DNA of 64,000 nt from contig NC_091147.1 in NCBI RefSeq assembly GCF_041381155.1, forward strand, positions 30,539,349-30,603,348, read 5' to 3'. How positions within the stretch are numbered: position 1 is the stretch's first letter; the number at the start of each line of letters is the position of its first letter. The notes under the pieces were generated by a model. That model did no database searches. It was not told the origin of the DNA and saw nothing but the letters and a program-made list of their open reading frames with translations. Below are positions 49,967-62,124 of the stretch, in pieces. The translations under genes were made by a program, and so were the position numbers. The stretch is from Argopecten irradians (Eukaryota; Mollusca; Bivalvia; Pectinida; Pectinidae).

Positions 49967-50255
49967 ACAGGAGAGGAGAAAATGTAGCGGCAAGACCGGG
50001 ATTCGATCCCGCGACTCTCCGAACACTAGCTGAGTGCTCTACCGACTGAACTACCTGGTCATCGATAATCGACCCAGTCCAGTCCCGCTACACTCCTCCC
50101 TCCTTTTTTTAATACATACGAGACCCTTTCAAACACCACAACCGTTGGTTATTTAGTTGGGTGCCAATTCTGTAACAGGAGAGAAGAAAATGTAGCTCTT
50201 CCGACTGAGCTACCTGATCACCGATAATCAACCAAGTCTGATCCCGCTACAAATA
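49967..50255 (-). mobile_element. tRNA-derived SINE, inserted in unit B
   Basis: On the minus strand, 50060-49989 reads as a tRNA-like body of about 72 nt: a box A match (TAGTTCAGTCGG), a D-arm GTTC...GAGC, and a box B match (GATCGAATCC) inside a T-arm. The acceptor stem is mispaired and the anticodon loop has eight bases, so it is not a functional tRNA gene. TAACAGGAGAGGAGAAAATG at 49968 and a near copy at 50172 mark two head-to-tail SINE copies, the second with most of the tRNA body deleted. Unit A lacks the insert (AGTATGGTACC joined to TTATTTATATCTCC). Confidence 0.75.
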
Positions 50256-50257
50256 TT

Positions 50258-51790
50258 TATCTGGTTATTTTATCTCCCTTCCTATTTTCAATCTACCTTT
50301 ATGACTTAAAATATTCGTCTTACAAATCTTGACAAATTATGCACACTGTGATTGTTGCAAGCTAAACTACGTATCCGCTAGCTGATTGCTGTTAATTGTT
50401 AATGATCTCAAACACACTGATTACTTATTGTGCCAATTTAAGTAAAATATTCTACTCTTTTCAAATATTCCTGATTACTATTCATGTGTAATATCTCAAA
50501 ACATTGACATGTGCACGGAGTACGGCGGACTAGACAGCCGCTGTTTTGGACATCTGCTAGATATTTCAGTTTAAGGTTACGGTGGCCAATAAAAGAAAAC
50601 AAACAATGCGGTTTTCATATGTTATTTCTTCTAAATACAACACTTTTTGTGCAAGTTGTCAAGCATTTATGGGGAATATTTTGCATTGAAATTGTCACCT
50701 TCATACATCGGTTTTGGGACTCCCCATTTTTTTGATGCGCAAAATATACTGATAGTAGATTTTTTAAGCATTTTCAGCCCTAAAAAGTACCTGCGCAAAT
50801 TATACCAGTTTTTACGGTACATGTATATGATATTGGAATGTATCCCAAACTTTTTATATTATTTACCAATAACACTGTTATGATATCAGAAATATCTGAT
50901 GGTCTACAACAAATATGTTACATGAATTTAGAACTTAATATCAGAAAGATAAAAATTGTGATATTCTCAAGACGTAAATCGGTACAACAAAACCAGTTGA
51001 TGTTATGGAATACAGAATTAGATTTATAAGAATTGTTTACATATCTAGGTACAGAAAATAATGTTAATGGTAGCGTTTTTAAAGAAAGGGGAAAACACCT
51101 GCTGAACAAACAATTAAATCGGTGTTTGCTATTTATAAGAAATAAAGGAATGTATCTCTTCCTGTTCATCTTAAACTGAAAATATTTGATTCACTTGTAA
51201 TAACAGTTTTATTATACTCATCAGAGGTATGGGGATTTGAAAATAAAAAATGTTGTAGAAAAATTCATTTGTAATTTTGTAAAACAATCCTGAAGTTAAT
51301 AAAGTGTACAATCAATTTCATGGTCTATGGTCAAGTTATCCGGTTTGAATTGAAGTTCGGATACAATGTATATCAATCAACTTGCTGTTTTACAAAAGAA
51401 TAATTACAAAACTTTATAAGTAGACCAATTGACCAATTCATTCAAAAATCACATGGTGATATTGATAAGTCTTCTAGAGGACAGACATATTCTATATTTA
51501 AGACATTTTGGCATAGAAAGTATGCCTCTTGTCTTTCTCTGCTGCAAAACAATACATGTTAACTGATTCTGTGGTTCCAGGAACTTGATGACAATAGTCA
51601 TTAAGAATGGATATTTTCATTAACATCAAAATAACAAGGAAAATGCTAAAGCTGTTATAAAATCATTTGACATATAACATCATAGGAAATATTAGAATGG
51701 GCTTCCAAGATTTTAGTATGTGTCTCTTATTTTACACCTTGGTGTCCAAGGAATCCTCAAAAGTCCAAACTGGAAGGAACACCCGCCAAA
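50258..51790 (+). pseudogene. Degenerate non-LTR reverse transcriptase, unit B
   Basis: Paralogue of 37850-39520, with matching blocks: SPFLFSIYL near 50278, a run of AT-rich RT-like sequence at 50835-51030, LYSSEVWGFEN near 51210-51245 and FIQKSHGDIDKSSRGQTY near 51439-51490. A block at about 50340-50830 has no counterpart in copy A. It is full of stops. Confidence 0.75.
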
Positions 51791-51895
51791 TTTATTTCTT
51801 ACTGTACAAAACTACAGTAGTATTGACCTTAGAAATATATTCCTCCTATCATCGAGACCGAGCCATTTAGTACTTTCAGTACTTTGATTATCAGA

Positions 51896-54788
51896 TGCAG
51901 AGAAAACCATGCTATCAAAAATACGCGCGAATCTGTGTCGTCATCTTTGGCGTCAGGTTTTGTGACGTCACTGCTGACGGTGCAGTGCGCTTGAGAACAT
52001 ATGCATTATATATTGGACCAGTACATTTATTGCGTTTTTCTTGTATATGTATAAATTAAAACTACTTACAGTAATTTTAAAGTGTATACTCATAACACAT
52101 TTAGTCTAGTACAGAAATTTCAAATCTCGTCGTGCTGAAAACGAGAATTAAAACATGGCTGCCTACATGGAGGCGCGAGACTTTTCCCGCGGGACACAAT
52201 TTCAAAGTCCAATGGGGACTGGAATGTATTGGAATCTATATGCTAACACACGTGTTATGGTTAGTAGAGCTTCGCTCTTATAATTACCAGCTAACCGATA
52301 CTTACATTATATATATCATTGGCTTCTTAGGTAAAATATGTGTTCTCGTTTAAATATCACATACAGTGTATATAACAATAATGACAATAAAAAAGCTAAC
52401 CTAATTTTATAACAGATACGTATAATTCATTTTTCACAAACAAATAATGCGGGCAGCCACTTTAAATATCATGATACACACGTGCATATCAAAAGGTCTC
52501 CAATACTTTTAAATGACATACGTATCAAATTACTAGTAAACGTTTCTGTCAAAATTTGCGTGCCCCTGTGTTTTGGCTGAGGTGACCAAGATTGTATTTT
52601 ACGGATTCGGAATAGCAGTTGAAACCTCTTGTTTTACACATGTTCAGAGAAATTTAACTGTCAAAAACAGATATATCTAGATTTTATATCCCATGAAAAG
52701 TTACATAATATAAGACCACGATCGAGAGCATCGTGGGTAGCGTTAGGCCAAGGACGTTTCCTTGTAGGCGGTGTATGGGATTTGCAAATTATTTAGTCTA
52801 GATGAAATAAATGGTTATTCTAGGTACTGGTGTATGTAAATAATGAATGTACTTGCATTATTTCCAACGTTGGAATTTTTATTTTGCTATAATTAATATC
52901 GATGCCGCCACCGTTTGTGCGATGAGATGAGGAGTTGTTGCCGAGTCATCTTGGTTTTCACTGTCGACACCAAAATGAAACTTGTATTGTAAGATAGTGA
53001 ACGTGTATTATGTTTATCCTGCAAATTTTTCATTATATATATACAAAAAATGGTATTCAAAACGAAAGCAAATTGCCTGTTATTTACACGACTTCGCTCA
53101 AAGCGAAGTGCTTCTTTGACGACCAAGAAAAGATGCACTCACTAAACGGAATGAGTGTGTACTCCTTTTTACTACCTTGGGAAATATGTAAGCGACGTCA
53201 TTCCGATGATTGTGACGTCATTGCGGGACTGACCGCCGTTTCAGTCGCTTCTTCTAAAAGTGACGTCACTGAAATGTTCGGGATCAAGTCATCAAATTTA
53301 GAAATTGAATCAAACGAAAGAAATTAAACATCTATTTACTGATATCGTAATATTTTCCTATTGCAACTATTATAGCCAATTCTTATAATCCGATATCGGG
53401 TTCTGTGTCCGACTAATGTCTATGTTAGAGCTGTAAGTGCATAGTTTCTTAATATTGTTCCGTTTCCTTTATTGACTTTAAATTCGTAAAATGAACTTAA
53501 CATGCGAAGGGCGTCAGAACGCTTGTTTTTAATGGGAATAAACACTGTAGTGATAAAGACCTTCCGAGTGAATATTTGCATTAGGGAAATAGGGACACAA
53601 AAAGTTGATTTTCTCCAAAATTGAGTAAGTTACACTACATTAATTTTTGGCGAGGATCACCTCGCCATTGTGATCGTGGTTGCAAAATTCTCTTTCAGTC
53701 AATTTCCTCAATATGATTGGCTTAGAACTTGCTCGCAGATACTAGCGCTCCTAACGGCAGTGTATTCAACAACTTTGATTTTACCGGGAATTTTAAATAG
53801 CAAATTTTGAATATGAAAGTTACTGAAATAAGCGTATCTGTAATGTTGAAATAGGAGAAGTAGATAACTGCTTTCATATCCTTACCATATACATTATCCA
53901 AATGATCTTAGGTTGGAAAATTTTCACTTGAATTGTTTACAATGTATCTAGACTCTCCGTCCCGAAAATGTTGTTAACAATGCATGAAGACGTTTCGTCC
54001 CGAAAATGCTTCGCTTCGCCCCACGCGTTTTGTCCCTACTAGTGACAATTATCCCGCAACGGAAAAAATGAAATAAATGTTTCACCTCAAACATCAAAAT
54101 TTTTACAATAATGATTTTTGTAATTTGAATCATATTAGTTCGGGAGCAAATAAATCTCAGGACGAAATGGAGATTTGTTTATCACGGCTGCGTTATGCCA
54201 CATGTACGTGTAAATCCACAATGGAAGAAAGACAACTCTAAGAAAATTTAGGATAAACTTTGTAAACTGATCAAATAGCGCGTGAGAGACGATGAACATT
54301 TTCTAAATGTCCAAGCTGGCGTAATCTTCCAACTTACGACAGTTAATAAGGTATGAATATTTACCACATCCATAATTATCGATAATTTTATAAGCACATG
54401 TATACATTATCAGATTATATATACATATTAAAGCACATATAGAGGTTGTCACTAAAAACATTTTAGCCACTTTCATCACATGTAGGCCTACAGGAGCTTG
54501 ACGTTCTGATAATATATATAACGTATTCAGTAAACTACGTAATTAACGAAGTATTTTTGGTCCGAATGACAAAAATCATACATAAAATGTTCGTATAACT
54601 CGAAGTGAGATTTTTTTGGACTACATTTACTTCATTTGTAGATCGATGAAAATGCCGATTTCTTTTTCGTAATTCTTCCGTAGAACGGCACTTAAAAAGC
54701 TGTTTCAATCTACAACAAACGTGGAGAAAACGGTTAAATGTTTAGCAATTATCCTGAGTTATATTTTATCAACAATCATCAGAGATTA
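51896..54788. repeat. Composite tandem unit, copy C (truncated by hAT insertion)
   Basis: 52291-52998 matches 30236-30720 but carries an extra piece of about 225 bp (52601-52826) between TTTTAC and TGGTGTATG. 53011-53640 matches 39895-40517. 53646-54788 matches the hairpin-initiated block of A and B and ends at AGAGATTA, where the hAT element starts. C is thus the only copy that keeps both upstream blocks in series. Confidence 0.78.
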
Positions 54789-54833
54789 CAGGGGCGGATG
54801 CAGAGGGGGGCACAGGGGGCACGTGCCCCCCCG
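54789..54833 (+). repeat. Left terminal region of the hAT transposon
   Basis: Starts CAGGGGCGGATGCAGAGG directly after GATTA of unit C and includes the perfect 16-bp palindrome GGGGGCACGTGCCCCC at 54815-54830. The intact target in copy A (AGAGATTAGTAATTAAAAC, about 34870) fixes the left junction to the base. Confidence 0.85.
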
Positions 54834-54993
54834 GCAAAAATTCCAATAAAAAAATCAGAATGTGATTGTCGTAGTGGAGATCTATTCAAATTTGGCGCCC
54901 TAATCTAATTTGTTTCCAATTACGTCATTTTTTCCCATCATGCATTTTTTATTTGTAAACTTCCGCCATGCTGGTTTGTGAAAATTGATTAAG

Positions 54994-55031
54994 ATGGACA
55001 TCAGAAAATTCCTTCCAAACACTTCGAAACG
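54994..55031 (+). CDS. hAT transposase, exon 1
   Basis: ATG followed by 12 codons reading MDIRKFLPNTSK, a start typical of the ZMYM1/TTF-type hAT transposases, and a donor CG|GTAAGTTAC. It leaves phase 2, completed as Arg by the first base of exon 2 at 55953. The exon is too short to be found as a plain open frame. Confidence 0.75.
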
Positions 55032-55952
55032 GTAAGTTACTTTCTGAAATAGTTTGTATTTATGAATGCAAACATTAATTGTTACACGGGAATCATAATC
55101 CATGCAATATCATGGACTTTAACCTCATATTTAAACAAAGAGATAATGTGACACGATCGGAATACACAGGATAATTAACAAATCTGCGTTGAGTGTTTCA
55201 ACAAAGAAATGATTGTAAAATCATGTATAAGCATGGTTATTTTAAACATTTTACAGTATTTTGAAGTGAATTTCGACAATTAGGGACTTCTAAGTTAGTA
55301 TGGATTATGTTTATATCCGTGTACTCCACGCTTACAACATCGGCTAAGTTTTCTTTGTTTATTTTGTGGATATGCGATTGTATTAAATCTTATCTATGTA
55401 ATCTAAGTTCAAGAAGGGAAAATACATAACAAACGACAAATTATACAAAAGTTATGTTTGTATATTTTCATTCATAGAATTTTGGGAGAAGATTGAATAA
55501 TTACTGAAGAGATTAATAGCAGCCATTTTCCTTTGTTTACATTCAATACAGTGTACACCAGGCCTAGAGAAAAATAGTCAACATTCTCTGTATTCTAAGT
55601 TATATTTACTTTTTAAAAAATCGGTTACATGACTTATATTGAAAACAAACCACAACATTATTCTATTTTTACTTTATTAAATTTTGTTGGTATTGAAAAA
55701 TATATCTTATAATAATATTGAAAAATATATCGAAGTGGTAGGCTGTGGTAGTATTTTCAAACCAATATGATTTAGCAATGAGATTTTTATTCTTGGATTT
55801 GTAATGCAATTTTATATGTAAATTTTTTTTTTGATTACTTAAATTTGAAATAAGAATATATTTACAGAGTAACAGTTTAAAAATCTTTATAATGATGCAT
55901 CGTTGCAGCATTTCAATGTAAAACTTAATTTGAATTTACAATTTTATTACAG
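55032..55952 (+). other. Intron of the hAT transposase gene
   Basis: A 921-bp AT-rich intron between GTAAGTTAC and TTTTATTACAG. No other gene is seen inside it. Confidence 0.75.
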
Positions 55953-58317
55953 ATTCCTAGATCATGATGCTTCCCAAGACAATTATTCCAAACGTGCTAG
56001 ATGTGATCCACCAACTTGTCCCAGTACTTCAGCCATATCATTTAGAAATGCTGACCTTGATATTGCTACATACATGGGAAGACAATTGTCAGATGAAGAT
56101 AAATATAACATTATTAAAAACCATTTTCAACCAGACAGCAGCCATAAGTTTCCTTCCACAAAGTTTGGTCAAAAACAGAGAAGTTTCCAGCTTGCATGGA
56201 TTTCTCGATTTCCAGGATTGGTCTACTCTCCATCTACTGACGGTGCCTTTTGCTTGCATTGCTTTTTGTTTCCCGGTGGAGCTGAGAGAAAATGTCAACT
56301 TGTGTCGGAGCCATTCAGAAATTGGAAAAAAGCTGTTGAGAGATTTGATGAACATTTTCATAAGATCAGACACAATTCTGGAGATAACAGTGCTAGTTCA
56401 CACAAAAAAACTGGGACTGGACACGAACTACACATGGACAGCGTTGTAAAAAGTACTAACTTTTTGAAATGTAAGGAAGATAAGCAGGTTCCCATTCATC
56501 ATCAAATTGATGCTGCTCTAGAAGCTAGGAAAGAGAGGAACATGAAAGTCTTGGAGACAATTGTTGAGACAGTTTTGTTTTGTGGACGACAAAACATTTC
56601 CCTACGTGGACACAGAGATGACAGTCGCCACAGCGCAGATCCGTCAGTCAACACAGGAAACTTTAAAGCTCTCCTTGAGTACAGGATCAAAGGGGGAGAC
56701 AGCAATCTCCAACATCACCTGGAAAATGGTCCAAAGAATGCAACTTATATTTCCAAAACAACACAAAATGAAATTATCACTACCATTGGCAATTACATAC
56801 TTCGGAAAGTTGTGAATGATTGCCTGGCATCAGGTGGATTCTATTCATTGTCTGCAGATGAAGTCAGAGACATAAGTAATCATGAGCAGCTAGCAGTTAC
56901 AATCAGGTTTGTGGACAACACGGGCGAAATAAGAGAAGACTTTCTTTCCTTTATAAATGTCAGTGAGGGAACAACTGGAGAGAATCTGTCACATGAACTA
57001 TTAAATCTAATTGACCAGGTTGGACTTGACAGAAACAAAATGCGAAGCCAGTGTTATGATGGAGCTGGGAACATGGCTGGGAAAACAAAAGGTGTTGGAC
57101 CAAGAATTCAACAACAGTACCCAAAGGCTCTCCCGTTTTGGTGTACAGCTCATCAATTGAATCGTTGTATTGTACAGGCCTGTACCATCCCAGCTGTACG
57201 AAACATGATGAGTACTGCAGACCAGGTGGTTCGATTCTTTGAGTTTTCTCCCAAAAAGCAAGACTGTCTTGAGGAAGCTATCAATGCTTTGGAGTTGCCT
57301 GAAAACAAGCGCCACAAACTCAAAGAGTTATGTAGAACCAGGTGGGTTGAGCGCCATGATGCCTTCGATGTCTTCATTGATTTTCTACCTGCTACAGTGG
57401 AAACTTTGGAGATGTACGCCAAATTGCCGAATACCAGGACACCAGGAGCTGCTGATGCCTCGTCACTTTTGAACTCTGTTTGCACCTTTGATTTTCTAGT
57501 GTGTTTAATCATTGTACACAAATGTCTTGGATATTTGAGGGGACTGTCTAAATCACTTCAAGAGCGTACACTTGATGTTGGTCGAGCCCTGAAGAATGTG
57601 ACATTGGTGAAGGCATCTCTACAGTCCTGCAGAGATGACATAGACAATGTACACCAAGAATGGTTCCAAGAAGCTGTGGCCTTAGCAGAGGAATTGGACA
57701 TACCAATTTCTAAACCAAGAACTTGTGGTCGCCAGTCGAAAAGAAACAATGTTCCAGCACAGTCCCCAGAAGATTATTATAGAAAATCTATCAGCATTCC
57801 AGTGCTCGATCATCTTCTGGAGGAAATGAAGACACGCTTTACCAGTTTGCACCAGAGAGCAGCCCTGGGATTGATGCTAGTTCCTTCAGAGCTGGATGAG
57901 AGAAACATCGATATCGGTGCCTTAACTGAATTCTTTGGAGATGATCTTCCTTCTTCGAGGACATTGGAGGCAGAGATGCGACAGTGGAAAATATTTTGGA
58001 AGGAAAATCCAGAAAAACCTTCTTCCATCTCTGCCACCATCAAGGCTTGTGATAAAGATTTCTTTTCGAACATTCACACCATTCTGAAGATATGTGGAAC
58101 CTTTCCGGTGACAAGTTGTGAGTGTGAGAGAAGTATTAGTTGTCTACGACTTCTCAAAACCTATCTGAGATCAACTATGGGACAGGATAGACTTAGTGCT
58201 CTTGCACTGATGTTTATCCATAGGACAGTGAATGTGAGGGTCACTGACATTGTGACAGAATTTGCCAGGAAACACCCAAGGAGGATGCAGGTCCCAAATA
58301 TTCTGTTTGAGGAATAG
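55953..58317 (+). CDS. hAT-family transposase (TTF-type zinc finger, DUF4371-like), exon 2
   Basis: With exon 1 the protein is 800 residues and uninterrupted. hAT transposases cut out and reinsert their element through an RNase H-like DDE active site. The acceptor TTTTATTACAG precedes 55953. A TTF-type DNA-binding zinc region lies at about residues 85-120 (WISRFPGLVYSPSTDGAFCL then HC). Catalytic candidates: Asp315 in LSADEVRD, Asp382 in CYDGAGNM, the Cys-x2-His pair in FWCTAHQLNR (410, 413), and Glu738 in CECERSISCL. The C-terminal hAT dimerisation block follows (LLKTYLRSTMGQDRLSAL). The open frame and complete catalytic set suggest a recently active or host-conserved transposase. Upstream in-frame codons at 55903-55952 belong to the intron. 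A polyadenylation signal candidate AATAAA lies near 58877. Confidence 0.93.
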
Positions 58318-61300
58318 ACTTGTACACTAGCAATAGGTGATCATGATGATAGTGTTATGAAGTATTATTTTATGAAAATAGTAGCTATTAATGTGATATT
58401 AGTTTCACATCAACCTTATGGTTTGTAGTATGTTCATGGTAATGTACACTATTTGCAATATTTTTTAAGTCTATGATTTACTGCAATAGTAGCTAATATG
58501 ATGATAGTATTGGTTCTTTTTTTTTACAATGTTGTTGATGTATAAAAGTATATAATGCTAAGTCTTATGACTTACTGCAGTAGTGCCTAATGTGATAGTA
58601 GTACTAGCTATAGTGTTGATATATAAATTATTGGTTTCATATTTTGAATTTTATTAACAAGTGTTTTTTTTAAATTATAAGATGTAGGACTCAAATAATT
58701 CATAAGAATATGTCATTAATAATGCAATATATATGTAAGTTTAAAAGTCTTTCACAATTCTAGTCTTGTAAGTGATGATCATTGGTTTTTTAAAAAAAAA
58801 ATAACAATTGATTTTACATACATGAAGTCAGGATATAATTTGTATGTTGATAAAGGTTTCTTGTTGTTATTTGTTGAATAAAACACTTAGAGAGTGTTCT
58901 TGGCTACAAGCTATAACATCTTTACATTGTTCTTTTCACTAAGTTATATACTGACAATGCCATTGAGATTTCATTCTGATAGAAAGAAATTTTTATCTCA
59001 AATTTTTCCAAAATGTGATATATACAGTGTTCATGTAAAACTGTGAAAATGAATTAATGTCTCTCAGACTTTTTGTCACTTTTATAAGCAGTATAAGACT
59101 TTATGCTAAGATCTTACACTCTCCATTGCGTCTCGTAATGTTTACCGACGGCAGTTGTTGGGATTGTCGCTGCTCCATTGCCTTGTCCTTTCGCATTTCA
59201 GGTGAGTCATGTTGGTTGGTATTTGGCCGGTAACCTTTTGGTTCAAATTAAACATTAAAACTTCCGGTACGCCATGTTTTGTTTTAGACGGAGAGTGGTG
59301 GATGTTGAGCACATGCAGTTAAGACTTGACCTTGCACTCATTAGCCGGTCGGGAGGAAACTTTTAGGATTTCCCTTAGATATTACTTTATTTTCCTTAGC
59401 CTTTGTACAGCGTTTTTGACTCGGATTCCGAATGTTTTATTTTTCTAATCATATAAAGAAATTAAACTCGGATTATATTATAATACCATTTTTACCGATT
59501 TTACAGTCAATTGCCCGATACTCTTCGCTTTTAGGCCAATGGGTCTCGCAACAATAATACTACAAATATCTAGGTAGGTGTGTCCATGGTTTCTGAGTTA
59601 GTCGGTTTTCTATATGTTGCAAATATTCTAATTCTCTAGACTGACGCGACGGTCATATCTAATTGAGAGTGGACAGGACTTTTGGCACGTCACTGTATAT
59701 ATGTTTACTTTTGGTTAAAATTTTCGTGCCCAGGTCCCTGTGTTTATATATTATGGTAAAAAAAACGCCTAATAATAGTGGGATGTTTAGCGGGTCTATA
59801 ACACATCTGTAGTACACATAACATATGTTGATTTTTTATTGGTTTTTCGATTAACTTCTTTATCCATTTATATCAATTTTACATGATCAGTTAACTCTTT
59901 TATTTCTGTTTTTTTTTAAATCCCGGCGTTTAGGGTTCGCGACCTAAACAATGCAACGAGCTGATGAAGGTTTTTTTTATATCAATTACTGTAGGATAGC
60001 CTACTGGAAAAAGGGAAAAATATATGATCTGTAGATTATAGGTTTACACAGCCACGTAAAACTCAATGGATATATTTTTTTATGTACATTGTAAATATAG
60101 TGAAACATTACATTCGCAGTGTTTGAGTTTTATTATATATAATAATATCGGGAATATAAATTTCTGTTCGGATTATATATAACTGTTTCGTTCTGTTTAT
60201 TTATTATGCTAATATAAACTTCCGCTTATCGGATTTATTTCACAGATATCGGAACGTTTAATATGAAGAAATTTGACCATAATATCTTATCTAACTCACA
60301 TTTCAATGGAAACAAACAGCTATGTTTAGACATGTAAATATTTTTTTTATTCAATTACATTGTATTTAGGCTATGTATGTCAAGCAATTTCCCGAAACAT
60401 ATTCTTGTTTTCGAAAGTGCGTCGATAATGTCTGTAAGATAGGGTTCTCTCGAGTGCATGTCCAGAGTTCGGCAGATTTATACATGTACACTATTGATGG
60501 TATTGGGACCATAAAGTTTTAAATTCATATATCTTTATGCTAATGTAATCAACGTGCCTTGCTAGTTACTTTGTATATTAATATGTTATTATAACCTCGA
60601 TGCTTAATAGATCTCTATACATTAAGTCTAGTCATCATTTAATTTTGCCATACTATCTGTGACCCACTGTGTTTTCAGTACATCTGGGTGTTACATGTAT
60701 GAAGGTTTGCAGGACAGATGTTTTTACTGCCTTGGAGTGTGCACTTTATTTATAACTAGCATATGGCACGTACTTTAATAATAAAGTAAAAACTAGTTGC
60801 TGTGGAAGTGCACAAAAGTCTATGTCATGTGTGGACCACTAAAACACCTACAAAATTAGTTACATCTAGGGTATGGGCAGTGCCTTATTGCAAACATGTG
60901 TTAAGTACTCAATAGCACTTAACCCTTTGAGAATTCCTCTCAAATAGTGGAGTTTTCTTTTCTCTCAAAACGCATATATTTTTGTTATAGACTATGTAAA
61001 TGAAAACAAAGAACAGCATCTCATTTTGCAAACGATGTCTTGTCGAAATGCTGTTTTGAGGGTAAGCGCATTTTGGGAGTCAAAAACATACTCTCAAGGT
61101 CTTACTCGGATCGTTCTGTCTATTAGTGTACTGAAGACAGGTACAGTACTATTTTAAGAGTGACATGTAAGGCAAAAAAAACACATTCCTATCGAGTGTT
61201 GGCAATCATGCAAGAAATCAAAGCCGCAGGTCTATTTGGTGAAAAGTCGCTATGTTCACTGACTAGAGCCAAAGAAGCATACCCCTGTTAGGCCGAGTCT

Positions 61301-62114
61301 CAGCATGCTCTCTTTGCTCTAGAGTGTTCAGAGACTTACTCTAAAACACTAGTATGCTCAAACACTGATTGCATCCTATTATGCTAGCAGTGTGATCAAT
61401 TCCAATTATACTTATAGCTCCCCTTTAATTATTAAAAATATACATTTGATGGTAGATACTGTAGTACACGTGACCATAAGTATTCCTTTTGTACCTCATA
61501 CAATAAAACTGGTACTACGGGCCAAAACATTGAATTAGTTGAGTAAATTGCAGAAAAAAGTTTGCTTTATGAATTAAGCAGAAGTTGTTTGTATAACAGA
61601 AGCATTGCAGTGGCTGAGTGAATTTAAGTTTGTCCCGATACATAATACCGACACTGGCTCAAGCTACCCAATTCGCTTTTCGTAATAACAAATCAAAAAA
61701 TAAAAAAAAAAATACAAAAAATAAAAAAGATCTGCTAATTGCTAAAATAAATTCATACCTTATTCACAAAATATCGACTTAAGATTTTTCTCATCACACC
61801 TTATATCCATATCATGCATTAGAACAAAAGCAATCAACATAATTTTTTCAGTCCGAATTACTCTTCAAAGCAAAGATCATTAAATCATTGATAGAATAAC
61901 ACAGAGTTACTGTAAGCCATATGTTCGTCTGGGTCTGGGTTTTAAGTCCGTAACCAAGATGATACGGTGTATGTTGTTAAAAATAACGACCAATCCATTC
62001 ATACAGAGTCATAGCAAGCTTTATTTGTTCCTATATATGTACAAGTGTAGCATGCGTATAGGCCTAGAGTATGATAAGATAGCTGCACATAAGAAGCAAG
62101 ACTCATGTAAGTAT
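58318..62114. other. AT-rich DNA after the hAT gene, no gene recognised
   Basis: No open frame with recognisable similarity. No right terminal repeat of the hAT element (CCGCCCCTG-type) and no return to unit C sequence is visible. The segment near 59130-59201 is less AT-rich and ends CATTTCAG|GTGAGTCATG, a good donor, so it could be a non-coding first exon of a gene to the right. Confidence 0.5.
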
Positions 62115-62124
62115 NNNNNNNNNN
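62115..62124. other. Assembly gap (10 N)
   Basis: Ten N characters lie at the edge of the 44-bp satellite. A gap placeholder here means the true distance and even the adjacency of the two sides are uncertain. Confidence 0.98.

Larger units (their letters stand above)
39606..51895. repeat. Composite tandem unit, copy B
   Basis: It shares 39895-40517 with 53011-53640, the hairpin-initiated block 42290-43591 with copies A and C, and 48890-51890 with the end of copy A. Both A and B end with the block CCGAGCCATTTAGTACTTTC at about 39602-39630 and 51857-51885. It is interrupted by a family II element, a full LINE and a SINE. Confidence 0.8.

Noticed and set aside
49989..50060. Functional tRNA gene on the minus strand
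   Set aside because: Box A and box B fit, but the acceptor stem is mispaired, the anticodon loop has eight bases and a truncated neighbour copy marks it as a SINE.
53010..53327. 105-codon frame shared with 39829-40122
   Set aside because: It is shared only because both lie in the duplicated unit; the two frames diverge by indels and have no recognisable domain.
55903..55952. ATG at 55903 as the hAT transposase start
   Set aside because: The codons up to 55952 lie in an intron ending TTTTATTACAG; a better start is the short exon at 54994-55031, whose phase matches.
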